The notes below the pieces were generated by a model. That model was not told the origin of the DNA, did not search any database, and saw nothing but the letters and a program-made list of their open reading frames with translations. From NCBI GenBank assembly GCA_963682175.1, contig OY821788.1:13782001-13846000 (forward strand): a stretch of 64,000 nucleotides of DNA, in the 5' to 3' direction. Source of the DNA: Triglochin maritima. Taxonomy: Eukaryota > Streptophyta > Magnoliopsida > Alismatales > Juncaginaceae. A program made the translations under genes and the position numbers. Below are positions 40,243 through 50,186 of this stretch, in pieces; position 1 is the stretch's first letter, and every line of letters begins with the position of its first letter.

Positions 40243-41443
40243 TGATTGACATCATATCATGCATATATTTGTGTCTTATATCCTTTATATTTATCTTGAG
40301 TAATGCTATGTAATGAGTTTTATGTTTAAGTTTCAGGAATAAACAAGTTTGAGAAGAAGAGACTCAAAAAGGACTTAAAAGCAAGAAAAACGACGAAGTT
40401 GCTAGACTTATGGACTGAGATTAAAGAGAGAAAGACCCGGATGTAAAATCAAAAGGACCAATGAGCAAATCAAGAATCTCCACACCATCATGAGGTGTAT
40501 TTTGGAAATTAGATCCGGGCCTAACCATCAACACCAACATAGGGTTCATCAAACATCAAGAAATCAGCCAGAACCGAGCCACCGAAATCCAAACTCGATC
40601 AGAGGTATCCAGACCGCCAATTGGCTGTCCTAATGACTCCAAATAGTTCATGGTTTAGTCGGGTGTTTGATTATGTTGTTTTTTGTCCATTTATAGTATG
40701 CGTTTAGTCCCATAGCGGGGGATTATCCCAGGTTACCTTTTTCTATGACTATAAATAGAACGCTTCCTCCTCCTTTGTATTTACCCATTGCTAGGTGGCA
40801 TTCTCTCTACTTAGAGTAAGCCTTGGAGAAAGACTCAAGTGGAGAGGAATGCTACTTGTGATGTGACTCATGTAAATAAAATATTTTTTCTTAGTTTGTT
40901 TTAATATTTTCTCTTTTAATTCTTGCATGCTTAGTTTAATTTCATTTTGTCTTCTTTTCTTAATGAGTAGTGAGTAGTTTCATCCCCCTTTGGGGGTGGA
41001 GATAATGTACATATATGTTGTGAAGTTTGGATGTTTCATGAATTATTGATTGTGTAGATTTGGATGTTTATATGTTCATCGGTGGTGTTTTAATCATCTA
41101 CATGTTGGGAGATTTTTGATAGGTTTTGTCATAACATTTAGACACTTCCCATGCTTAGTTTCCGTATGTTTATTGACTAAAATTTCCTGTTGAATATGCT
41201 ACATGTTAGTTATGTGCTTGTATTTGTGTTTGCTTGCTTGATTGATTGGAGAAACTTTGTTTTGATGGGTTGTGCCATAAGATTTAGACACCTCCCATGC
41301 TTAGCTTTGTTCTTCCATGAGTTCGTGGTTTTTGATGAGTCTTACGATATCTTTAGACACTTCTCATGTTGAGCATAGTCTTATGCTAATCAAGTAGTAA
41401 ATGTCGATACATTGTGTGAATGGATTGTTAGGTTTTGCCACAT
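40243..41443 (+). repeat. gypsy LTR, 3'-truncated (family C-like)
   Basis: It begins TGATTGACATCATATCATGC, the inverted form of the LTR ends seen at 34491 and 58950. A U3 palindrome (CCGCCAATTGGCTG, 40614-40627) and the TATA box (CTATAAATAGAAC, near 40749) are in the usual order. A module GCCATAA-ATTTAGACAC-TCCCATGC recurs about every 100-130 bp (41130-41160, 41270-41300, 41345-41370). It breaks off at 41443 directly into gag, so its U5 and PBS are deleted. Confidence 0.75.
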
Positions 41444-42436
41444 CTTTAGACTTGTCCCCTTTGCACTAAAGGATGATGCCAAGAAGTGGTTGTACAGAAA
41501 CCAGGCGAATGCCTTTAGGACTTCTGATGAATTTAAATCTGCAATCCTCAAGAAGTACTTTCCAAATCGTCGGACTAAAAAATTGAGGAACGAAATCAAT
41601 TCGTTTTATCAACATGAGACTGAGTCATTTCATGCATACTTAGAGAGGTTCAAGGAGCTACTATCATCATGCCCTCACCATGGCATTGAGTTATGGCACC
41701 TTTGTCAGATTGTCTACAAGGGTCTTCACTTCCCGTCCCGAACGCTCCTTGAATCCATGTGTCATGGAGAGTTCTTAGGAAAGGATAAAAGGTAGGCATA
41801 GGCTTTCCTAGAAGACCTCGCTGAGAAAACCATGCAGTGGGAGGGTGTGAGGGAACCCTCACCATCATCTAGCAGAGGAGCAAGGATTGCAAATGCAAAC
41901 TCAACTAAAGCAAGTGTCACATTTTGCTGTCGATACCACTACGGCCACCGAGGCACGCATGACGGCGTTAATGCACCATATGGATTCTATTGATCTCCAA
42001 AACCAACAAGGTGTGTCTCATGGGTCTGCATCTGGCCCGATTCCTTGTTATTTATGTGGTAGGATAGGTCATGCAGGAGGTGAGTGTGCATCCATTCCTG
42101 CTGAGATGGAACATGTCAATGTCATCTATGATAGATCCAAGTATGACCCATACTCATCATCATATAATCCCGGATGGAGGAACCACCCTAACTTTTCATG
42201 GAACCAGAACAATGTCCAGGGTGGTCCTTCAAACTTCTTTAGACCACCTATCAGACCACACCAACCTCCCATGCAATCACAATCTTTTCATCCACCCCAA
42301 GTCCAGATCACCAACCCACTGGTTTCCCAAATTCTAACAACATGGAAACCTTATTTAATTCACTTTAGAACTTGACTCGTGGACTTGAGAACTCAATGAA
42401 AAACTTTATGTCATCTACAAGTCAAGTTCTCACTTC
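41444..42436 (+). pseudogene. gypsy gag fragment
   Basis: Capsid sequence reads LVPFALKDDAKKWLY, ILKKYFPNRRTKKLRNEINS and CQIVYKGLHFPSRTLLESM to a stop near 41795. After a frameshift it continues to an intact zinc knuckle CYLCGRIGHAGGEC (42046-42090) and YNPGWRNHPNFSWNQNN. It ends inside the region after the knuckle, where gag is joined to leader sequence. It is about 80% similar by eye to the copy at 43675-44745. Confidence 0.85.
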
Positions 42437-43374
42437 GAATCAGCGGCCTAAGACATCCAACTGGCTGTCTGGTAAGCTCATTTCCACTTCTTCTTTCTGT
42501 GTCTTGTTTCTTTATCTGATATAGAGGTCTAGGGATTAATTTGGCATGTTCTGACTTTTAGTTTGTCCCCATATCAATAATCAATATCCATTTAAGCAAC
42601 TTGGACGCTAAAACCCAAAGCAAAAGATTAGGCATTATTTCTTGTTTAGGTCATGCATCATGTACTTGACTTAGGCAAGTAGATTGTCTTTTATTTTAGC
42701 TTTACTTTCAGTTGCTGAGCGCTGGCGTGAGGTACACATTCCTACTCTCATTCATGCATTTCGTATGAACATTGATTAGTTAGTAGGAATTGCATTGCAA
42801 CAAGTGTGAGTTGAGCGTTTGTTTGGAGAGTTGATTGCTAGATTAAGACTCCAAAATGCTACAAAGGAGGCGTTATCCAATATAAGATAAGGTGGGGGAT
42901 TTCATCACCCTTTTCTTCGCTCCAAAAACCACACTAATCAAGACCTTAATTTTAAAATCGAGTAGACATTGGCCGTAAGGATCTCGGGCGCATTAGGAGA
43001 GTGATCCCGTCGCGACCGTCATGGCCTGATCGGCATTGCCAACTCTGTAGGAAAGAGGAGATGTCTGGATCTTCTCTCACTTGCTGGGCTTTGTGGTTCA
43101 CATCGTAGGGAGGTGAGGTGTGTTGAGGCCGTGTGACCTCGCAGTTAGGCGTTGTCTAGCTGTAAGGACCTATAGCGACCTTAGGTCGTTTGAACGTTGT
43201 TTATTTGGGTGCTTCTACCTGTACCCACCCACCGTAGTATAAGGACTTCTTCCCTTCTCTCCTGAGTGATTCTCTCTCTTCTGTGTCCTCCTGTCTTCTC
43301 CTTTACGCACATTCTATTTTAGTTGTTTAAAAAAAACAAAAAAAAAGTTTTGGTTTGTGTGTGCACTTTTGTGC
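42437..43374 (+). other. gypsy leader
   Basis: It starts in the leader palindrome (AATCAGCGGCCTAAGACATCC...) and continues with the conserved block GATAAGGTGGGGGATTTCATC at 42886-42906 and an A-rich tract at 43327-43348 just before the gag ATG. There is no coding sequence. Confidence 0.75.
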
Positions 43375-46252
43375 ATGTTTGTGTGGGCACGAGAAGAGAG
43401 TGGTCGTTTGACGAGGCGTGTCGTCAATCCTGCCTCGGTAGTCAACTTCTCGACGCCTTCATCTTCTCGTGTCACACATGGTCCGGATTCCATGGCTGCT
43501 CAGTACCGAGAGGAGGACCAGTTGCTGGACCCACCTGTCTCACCCATTCCACCTCTTCTTGTTCCCGTTTCTCTACGTGATCGATGCTACCTGAGCCGTA
43601 CTGCTCTACCTTCGTGCATTGTATTGCCATAGGTGAATAGGAACCACTTTTAGGTTAAGCCTCAGTTTATATCCATGCTCCCTCACTTCACTCGGAAGGG
43701 TGATCCCTATATTTTTCTCAGGGAATTTGAGGAGGTCTGTGCTATGTTCAAGCTGCAACAACTTAGCGCAGACTCTATCCATCTTAGGCTTGTCTCCTTT
43801 GCACTGAAGGATGATGCCAAGAAGTGGTTGTACAACAACCATGTGAATGCCTTTAGGACTTGGGATGAGTTTCAATATGCATTCCTCAAGAAGTACTTTC
43901 CAAATCATCAGACTCAAAAACTAAGGAACGAAATCAATTTGTTTTGTCAGCATGAGACCGAATCATTCCATGCACACTTAGAGAGGTTCAAGGAGTTACT
44001 ATCCTTATGCCCTTACCATGGCATCGAGTTGTGGTGCCTTTGTCAGATTGTTTACGAGGGTCTTCACATCCCTTCCCGAACGCTTCTTGACTCCATGTGT
44101 CAAGAAGAGTTCTTAGGAAAGGATGAAAGGGAGGCATGGGCTTTCCTAGAAGACCTCGCTGAGAAAACTATGCAGTGGGAGAGTGTGAGGGAACCACCAG
44201 CATCATCTAGCATAGGATCAAGGATCGCAAACGCAAACTTGACTATATCGAGTGCCACATTTGATGTCGATACCACTACGACCACCGAGGCACGCATGGC
44301 GGCCTTAATGCGCCGTATGGATTCGATTGAGCTCGAAAACCAACAAGGTGCGTCTCATGTGTCTGCATATGGTCCAGTTCCATATCATTCATGTGGTACG
44401 ATAGGTCATGTAGGAGGCGAGTGTGCGTCCATTCCTCCTGAGATGGAACATGTCAATGCCATCTATGATAGAGCCAGGAATGACTCATACTCATCATCAT
44501 ATAACCCTGGATGGAGGAACCACCATAACTTTTCATGGAACCAAAACAATGCCCCGGGTAGTCCTTCAAACATCTCTCGACTACCTAACCAACCACACCA
44601 ACCTCCCATGCATGCACCATCTTATCAGCCACCCCAAGCTCAAATCACCAATCAATCGAGTTTTTCAAATTCCAACAATATGGAAACCCGATTCAATTCG
44701 CTTGAGACCTTGACTCGTGGACTCGTGGACTCGAGAACTCAATAAAAAAAATTATGTCATCCACAAGTCAAGTTCTCACTTCAAATCAGCAGACCATCAA
44801 ATCTCTAGAGCTTCAGATGGGCCAATTGGCTCAATCTGTACATGAAAGAGAGAGGGACTCTGCCGAGCCAACCTGAGGCTAACCCCCACAAGTACCAGCA
44901 ACAACACGTGCAAAATGAGAGTTTGGTACCTCGGGGTGGCAAGTGAACCATGTGGTGGAACATGTTCACCATGTCAATGCCATTGTAACCTTAATGAATG
45001 GAAAGCAGGTTGACAATCACATTTCTTTGCCAACACCACCATCTGTGCAACCCCTCAGTGGGAATGATGGTGAAGAAGAGGTTGAGGGTGAGGGTAATAC
45101 ACCAATACCTCCTTCTCAAGCACCGCAGAAAACCTACCTGCCAAAAGCTCCATATCCTAGTAGGTTAACCAAAAAGCAGAGTGACACAATGAATAAGATA
45201 TTAGAGGTCTTTATGCAAGTGAAGGTTAACATCCCCTTGTTGGATGTCATCCAACAAATACCTCAATATGCCAAAGAGTTAAAAGATCTCTGCACAACCA
45301 ATAGGAAGACCAATGTTCCTAAGAAAGCATTCTTAGTTGCAAGTGTAAGCTCACTTTTGTCCAATCCTACATACACAAAGTACAAGGACCCGGGGTGTCC
45401 TACTATTCAGTGTACGATTGGGGACACTAGCATGAGTAATGTATTGCTTGATTTAGGATCAGCGGTCAACCTCCTCCCATTTTCTGTTTATCAACAGTTA
45501 AGCTTGGGAGAATTGAAATCAACTAAGATCACCCTCCAATTGGTGGATAGATCCATTCATGTCCCAAAGGGGATTATCGAGGACGTGTTCACAAAGTTGG
45601 ACATTTTATATTTCCGGTAGATTTTGTGATCCTCGACACAAACCCTGTTGCGAACACCCACTCTCAAATACCTTTGATTTTGGGTAGACCATTTATGGCA
45701 ACCTCCAATGCCTTAATTAATTGTAGAAATGGTCTAATGAAGCTCTCATTCGGTAACATGAGTGCTAAGTTTCATGTGTTCAACTCTGGTAGGCAACAAG
45801 AACCCTTGGACCAACCTTTAAATCTCAACCTCATCCGCCAATTAGAGAAAGCACCACAAAATTAACAAGCACCCCTAACACCAATGCAACCCGTTAAGAA
45901 TGTTTGTGTGCCCAGCGAAAACTCATTGCGTGTCTTTCCAATGCAACAAAGTGAGCTGGCATGAAACATGAATGTACAAAGGGAGTGTTTGTTTGATGAT
46001 CCAGTTGACTATTAGTGAGGGGAACACACCTCAACATATGCCCATACAAGAAGGTATCTCTACCCTATGTCCCATGGTCGTTGAGCCTTTTGACCTTCAT
46101 CTTGACTCCAACAAGGACCCACCTGCGAGTGAGCCTATGGTTGATAATACAAAGGAGCTTGTGTGGTCCTTGTTGGATGACTTGGGGAGAAGATCTTCCA
46201 TATTTCACAATTGTGAAATGTGGCAATAGTGAGCATAATCCGAATAGATTTT
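43375..46252 (+). pseudogene. gypsy gag-protease pseudogene
   Basis: Translation would start at the ATG at 43375 (MFVWAREESGRLTRR). Blocks in order are SLRDRCYLSRTALPSCIVLP, two in-frame stops near 43630-43652, capsid (LKDDAKKWLYNN, FLKKYFPNHQT), a knuckle that has lost its first Cys (YHSCGTIGHVGGEC near 44385), a stop at 44743, then in a shifted frame protease LLDLGSAVNLLPFSVYQQL (45440-45510), and after another frameshift near 45620 ILGRPFMATSNALINCRNG. After the protease comes TLCPMVVEPFDLHLDSNKDP, which resembles a segment of the family B protein. It is cut at 46253 by the SIRE-like LTR. Confidence 0.85.
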
Positions 46253-47778
46253 TGTAGGATCTAATTGCCCTAAATATTAGTCTTAAGGGGGGTTTATAGA
46301 CTAATTTCTCACTATCAACTATTTGTGCAATAACAAGATAATCAATGAAAATAGTGAGATGGAAAGGCAAACCAAACACCGGATGTATAGAGGTTTGGAT
46401 CCAACCACTGGATCCTAGTCCTCTCTTACGAATTGCTCTTCCTTGAGCAACTTCGCGATCTTCACTAATTTGATCTTCTTTCCGGGCAAAGATCGAGCCT
46501 TTACAATTCAAGCTTGCGAACAGCCTCGCCAAGCTTGGACCTCCTTCTCACAACCCGAGAAGAGCTTCACTCCGGAAGCTTGTACAACTCCTTTGTAGTA
46601 GACTTTGTGTAACCTACTCTTGAGCACTTGAATTGATGATGAATGCAATTGAATGATTGATCAAGAGAGTGGTTGAGAGCAATAAAGAGAGTAAGAGCAC
46701 TTGGAAGTTTTTAGCACAATGAGAGCTTAGAGATTGGATTGGTGACCTTGTAAAGATGATCTAAGCTCTATATATAAGCCTCTTAAGTTTTCTAGCCGTT
46801 TGAGAAAGATTTGATTGGGTTTTGTGTAAGATACACAAACCAGAAATTCAGGAAGCAATTCTGTCAATGTTCGGTCGACCGGTAAGAATGAAACGGTCGA
46901 CCGGTTACGTGAATAGTAGTCAAACGGTCAGACAAACTTGGAACGGTCGAACTAACTGGGATGGAACTTAAGTGTACCGGTCGAACGAAACAAGGAAACG
47001 GTCGACCGATGTGTAAGGTTCGGTAGAGACAAAGTGTGTTCGGTCGAACCAAGGTGGTATCGACCGATAGCAGGAAGAATGCTACGAACGATCAATGGTC
47101 AAACGGTCGACCGGTAAATAAGAATTGCTCGACCGGTAAGCTATGTATTTGAGGGTAGGTGAAAGTATGTGTATACGACCGTTGTATAATACGACAAGTA
47201 TAACGGTCACAAAAGAAGACAAAAATAGAAATCAACCGGTCGAACAGAAAAGGACTTTCGGTCGACCGGTTTGCACTAAGGCACGTGTCTTCCAGCACAT
47301 ATGAACAGTTGATCGGTCGACCAAAATACCTTAAGTTATTCTAATGAACCGGTCGAACCAGAACACAGTTCGGTCGACCGAAAGGGTTCAGAAAACAGTT
47401 TTTAGATTAAACGGTCGAACCAGATGGTCGACCGGTCGACCGGTTGAGTGCAGAATTCCTGAATATGGTTTGATTGATTTCTAAAGAAGTTTTGTATAGA
47501 ATTTGAACGTTTAGTTCTACTTCTATGGAATCCTAAAGAGTCATGATATGCAATGCATCAAGATGGAAGTGCTCAAGTTACATTTAAATCCTAATGACAA
47601 TAATGTAAACCTATCTACTCTTCAACTTCATTTCTCGTTTAAACTTGTCACCTGAAATGTTAGTACAAAACAATATATGTGTATTGTGCAAGAGTGATAT
47701 GAACGAATTACATGTGTTTAAGTTATATGTTGATTAATCATCAAAACGGATAAGCAATCATTAGCCAAAAAGCCAACA
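46253..47778 (-). repeat. 3' LTR of the SIRE-like element
   Basis: It runs TGTAGGATCTAATTGCCC...AAAAAGCCAACA on the + strand (1526 bp), homologous at both ends to the solo LTR at 34644-36146. A TATA box (CTATATATAAG-type, read on the - strand) lies at about 46768-46778. The interval 46870-47445, upstream of it, contains some fifteen CGGTCGACCG dyads or one-base variants. Confidence 0.85.
46870..47445. repeat. CGGTCGACCG palindrome array in U3
   Basis: Many copies of the 10-bp dyad CGGTCGACCG and variants such as CGGTCGAACG lie in either context, spaced 15-60 bp apart, in the U3 of the 3' LTR. Confidence 0.85.
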
Positions 47779-47794
47779 ATCTTCCCTTTTTTGA
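47779..47794 (-). other. polypurine tract of the SIRE-like element
   Basis: On the - strand TCAAAAAAGGGAAGAT immediately precedes the LTR start TGTTGGCTTTTTGG. Confidence 0.8.
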
Positions 47795-48146
47795 TGATGA
47801 CAACTTATCAAATTAAATACATGTTATTTCAATGAATTTTACTCAATGCTCCCCTTATCTTATAGCTCCCCCTAGCTATATGGCATTTGTAAACCCAATA
47901 GACATGTATGAGTAGTATTACTCTCCCCCTTTGGCATAATCAAAAAGCTGAAAAAAAATATCCAACAACTAAAGCACATCCATTTGCCAAAACAAACAAT
48001 GAAGGAGAAACAAAACATGCATTAAGTAAAGAAAGGTTCAAACTACATCAAACGCAAACGATACACCACACAACCAAAGCGGAAAACATGTCATACAAGA
48101 CACACGACCAACCAACATTAAACCATTAAAAACAACGTCAACCAAC
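47795..48146 (-). other. 3' non-coding region before the PPT
   Basis: Non-coding spacer between the extra ORF and the PPT of the SIRE-like element. Nothing else was recognised. Confidence 0.6.
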
Positions 48147-49400
48147 TCAATGTCCAAAGCGATCACGAAACATAGATGTGAGAGAGTCAATGCCATGAAG
48201 CACCGAGTCGAACTTAGCGTCAAGACGCTCAAGGTGCTGAGATGTCGAAGCTTCAAAACGATCAAGTCGTTGAGAAGTGGAAGCTTCAAACGCATCAAAA
48301 CGATCCGAAACCTGCTGAAAGGAATGATCCAGAGTGTAGTCAGTATAAGTGGATCTCCACTGACTCTCCTGCCAAGCAGATTCGTCGCCTTCTCCCCAAG
48401 AACAGTGACCCTCCTGCCGAGATGGTTAGGGCATCCAACGAGGATCGGCCGGCACATCATCTTCATCTTCTTGCTCAGAATCTCCCTCAGAGGACGGTGG
48501 AAGAGAAAATGAGGCAATGGTTTTCATTTTAAAGGGAGTGGTCTTACAGATTTGGTATTTGTATGTGGCCGATGGACAATCGGTAACACGAATTTTCAGA
48601 AGGTCAAAGAGAGCGGTGAGCAACATGGGATAAGGGAGATACCTCCCTTTCTTAAAGCGCATATGCAGGAATATGAATAAAGGCCAATTAACTGGAATTT
48701 TCTTGTAGATGCAATAGATGCACACAAGCTCCGTATAAGAGATTTCGTTATGATGACCATGTTTAGGGAGCAAATTGAATGATACGATATAAGCCAAGAC
48801 GCGAGCAAAAGGATGCATCAAGGAGGAGTTGTGAATAATAAAACCATTTTTGGAAGGAGGTGGAAAGGCATATAATTCAGCAACCATATCATCATGAGTG
48901 ATGTTTTCAAGTACATTAAGAGGGTGATCAACATATAAATGAACACCCGAGAACTCTAAGCCAAAAGGTTCAGCAAGAGTTCCGGGGACAATTTCATATC
49001 TAAATCCATTGATCATCGTACGAGCAATGTGGTGATTTGGTTCAAAATGAAGATTACAATAGAATTGTTGAACCAAAAACGGATAATAAGGTTTTGAAGC
49101 TAGATGTGTGAGACAATGAGTAAGGCCATTAGCATCTAAGCACGATTTAAGAGAGTAGTCATGAAAGTCCGCTACCTCAACGACGTGGTTCGGAATGAAA
49201 GGACCCGCCGAGAGCTTTTTCTCCCAATCGCTTTTGGCGAACTCGTCAATAGGGTCGAAGGCAAGAGTTGGAGGTGCGGGCGGATGACAGACATTGGGGG
49301 TAGTAGAGGAGCGATCGTGGGCCTTTTTGGTGTGTTTTTCGGTGGAAGTAGTGGAAGCAACCAAACGTTTCTTGCGGATAGCCCTTTTCTTCCCTGTCAT
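48147..49400 (-). pseudogene. extra ORF of the SIRE-like element (plant transposon-protein-like)
   Basis: The ATG at 49400 opens MTGKKRAIRKKRLVASTTST, a Lys/Arg-rich start. A globular region follows with FVQQ-type block YYPFLVQQFYCNLHFEPNHH, GTLAEPFGLEFSGVHLYVDH and YTELVCIYCIYKKIPVNWPL, then an acidic run (EGDSEQEDEDDVPADPR). A TAA at about 48423 interrupts the frame, which then continues with repeated RFDAFEASTSQRLDRFEAS units, a likely coiled coil, to TGA at 48147. This resembles the uncharacterised 'putative plant transposon protein' domain found as an extra ORF in plant retroelements (recalled). There is no signal peptide or membrane segment, so it is not envelope-like. Its function is unknown. 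Confidence 0.65.
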
Positions 49401-49614
49401 GGTGAAGAACTCGAGTTTGGGGGGGGGGAATGGGTGCAAAATGAAGAGGAGATGATGAGAAGCAATAAAATGCAAAAAGATTTGAGTTTTACCGCAGGAA
49501 AAGTGCGAAATCGAGGGAGGAACGAGATGGGGAAGGCTTAGGGTTTGAGAGAGAGATGGGAAAAAGTGAAGAACAGTTTCGATTTTACCCTAAAAGTAGC
49601 AGAAAACGACAGCA
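49401..49614 (-). promoter_or_regulatory. leader of the extra ORF, promoter-like
   Basis: On the - strand this has CTCTCTCTCAAACCCTAAGCC (a pyrimidine run and the telo-box AAACCCTAA), CCTCCCTCG, and a run of about ten C before the ATG, all typical of plant gene 5' leaders. It follows directly on the palindrome array. No clear TATA box was seen. Confidence 0.45.
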
Positions 49615-50105
49615 CCGGTCGACCGATCCATTGTGCGGTCGACCGAAAAGGTAAAAAAAAGGTAAAAACTTAAGTCGACAAAGCGAACGGTCGGACAGAA
49701 GCATATTTCGGTCGACCGGACCGAAGAACAAGGGACACACAATCCCCTGCTATCAGTCGAACAAACCATACCGGTCGACCGAAATATTAAAAACGGTAGC
49801 ACGGAAAACACGAGCGGTCGAACGAAAACTCAAAGTCAAAAACTTATCATCCCTGCTATCGGTTGAACAAGACCGATCGGTCGACCGAACGATTAAACAC
49901 GGTCGCACGGAAAACACTTGCGGTCGAACCAAAACTCAAAGTCGAAAACTTAGAATCCCTGCTATCGATTGAACAACATAGACCGGTCGACCGCAAAATT
50001 ACAATCGGTCGAACAAACTCAGGAAATCGGTTGCACAAAAAGATTTCGGTCAAGAAACAACTCATCACCGGTCGAACGAATTCTCATTACCGGTCGACCG
50101 GTTAA
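49615..50105. repeat. CGGTCGACCG palindrome array between pol and the extra ORF
   Basis: About twelve copies of CGGTCGACCG or close variants lie between the RNase H stop and the extra ORF. The motif and spacing are the same as in the LTR U3 array of the same element. Confidence 0.85.
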
Positions 50106-50186
50106 ACAGTAAAAGCCAGAACTAAGCTTCAAATATCAAGAGACACTAGAACCAAATATAGTCAAATGGGCTCAAGTAAAACGTAC

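Noticed and set aside
46870..47445. CRISPR-like or satellite array
   Set aside because: The repeats are 10-bp dyads at irregular 15-60-bp spacing inside an LTR, with no constant repeat-spacer unit.
48150..48532. + strand frames opposite the extra ORF
   Set aside because: They mirror the repeated coiled-coil coding region on the - strand; the - strand frame extends through one stop with coherent repeats.
48147..49400. Envelope gene of the SIRE-like element
   Set aside because: Its position suggests env, but there is no signal peptide, transmembrane segment or furin-like site; the start is basic and the end is coiled-coil-like.
49161..49541. 126-codon + strand frame near the extra ORF start
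   Set aside because: Antisense to the basic N-terminus and CT-rich leader of the extra ORF.
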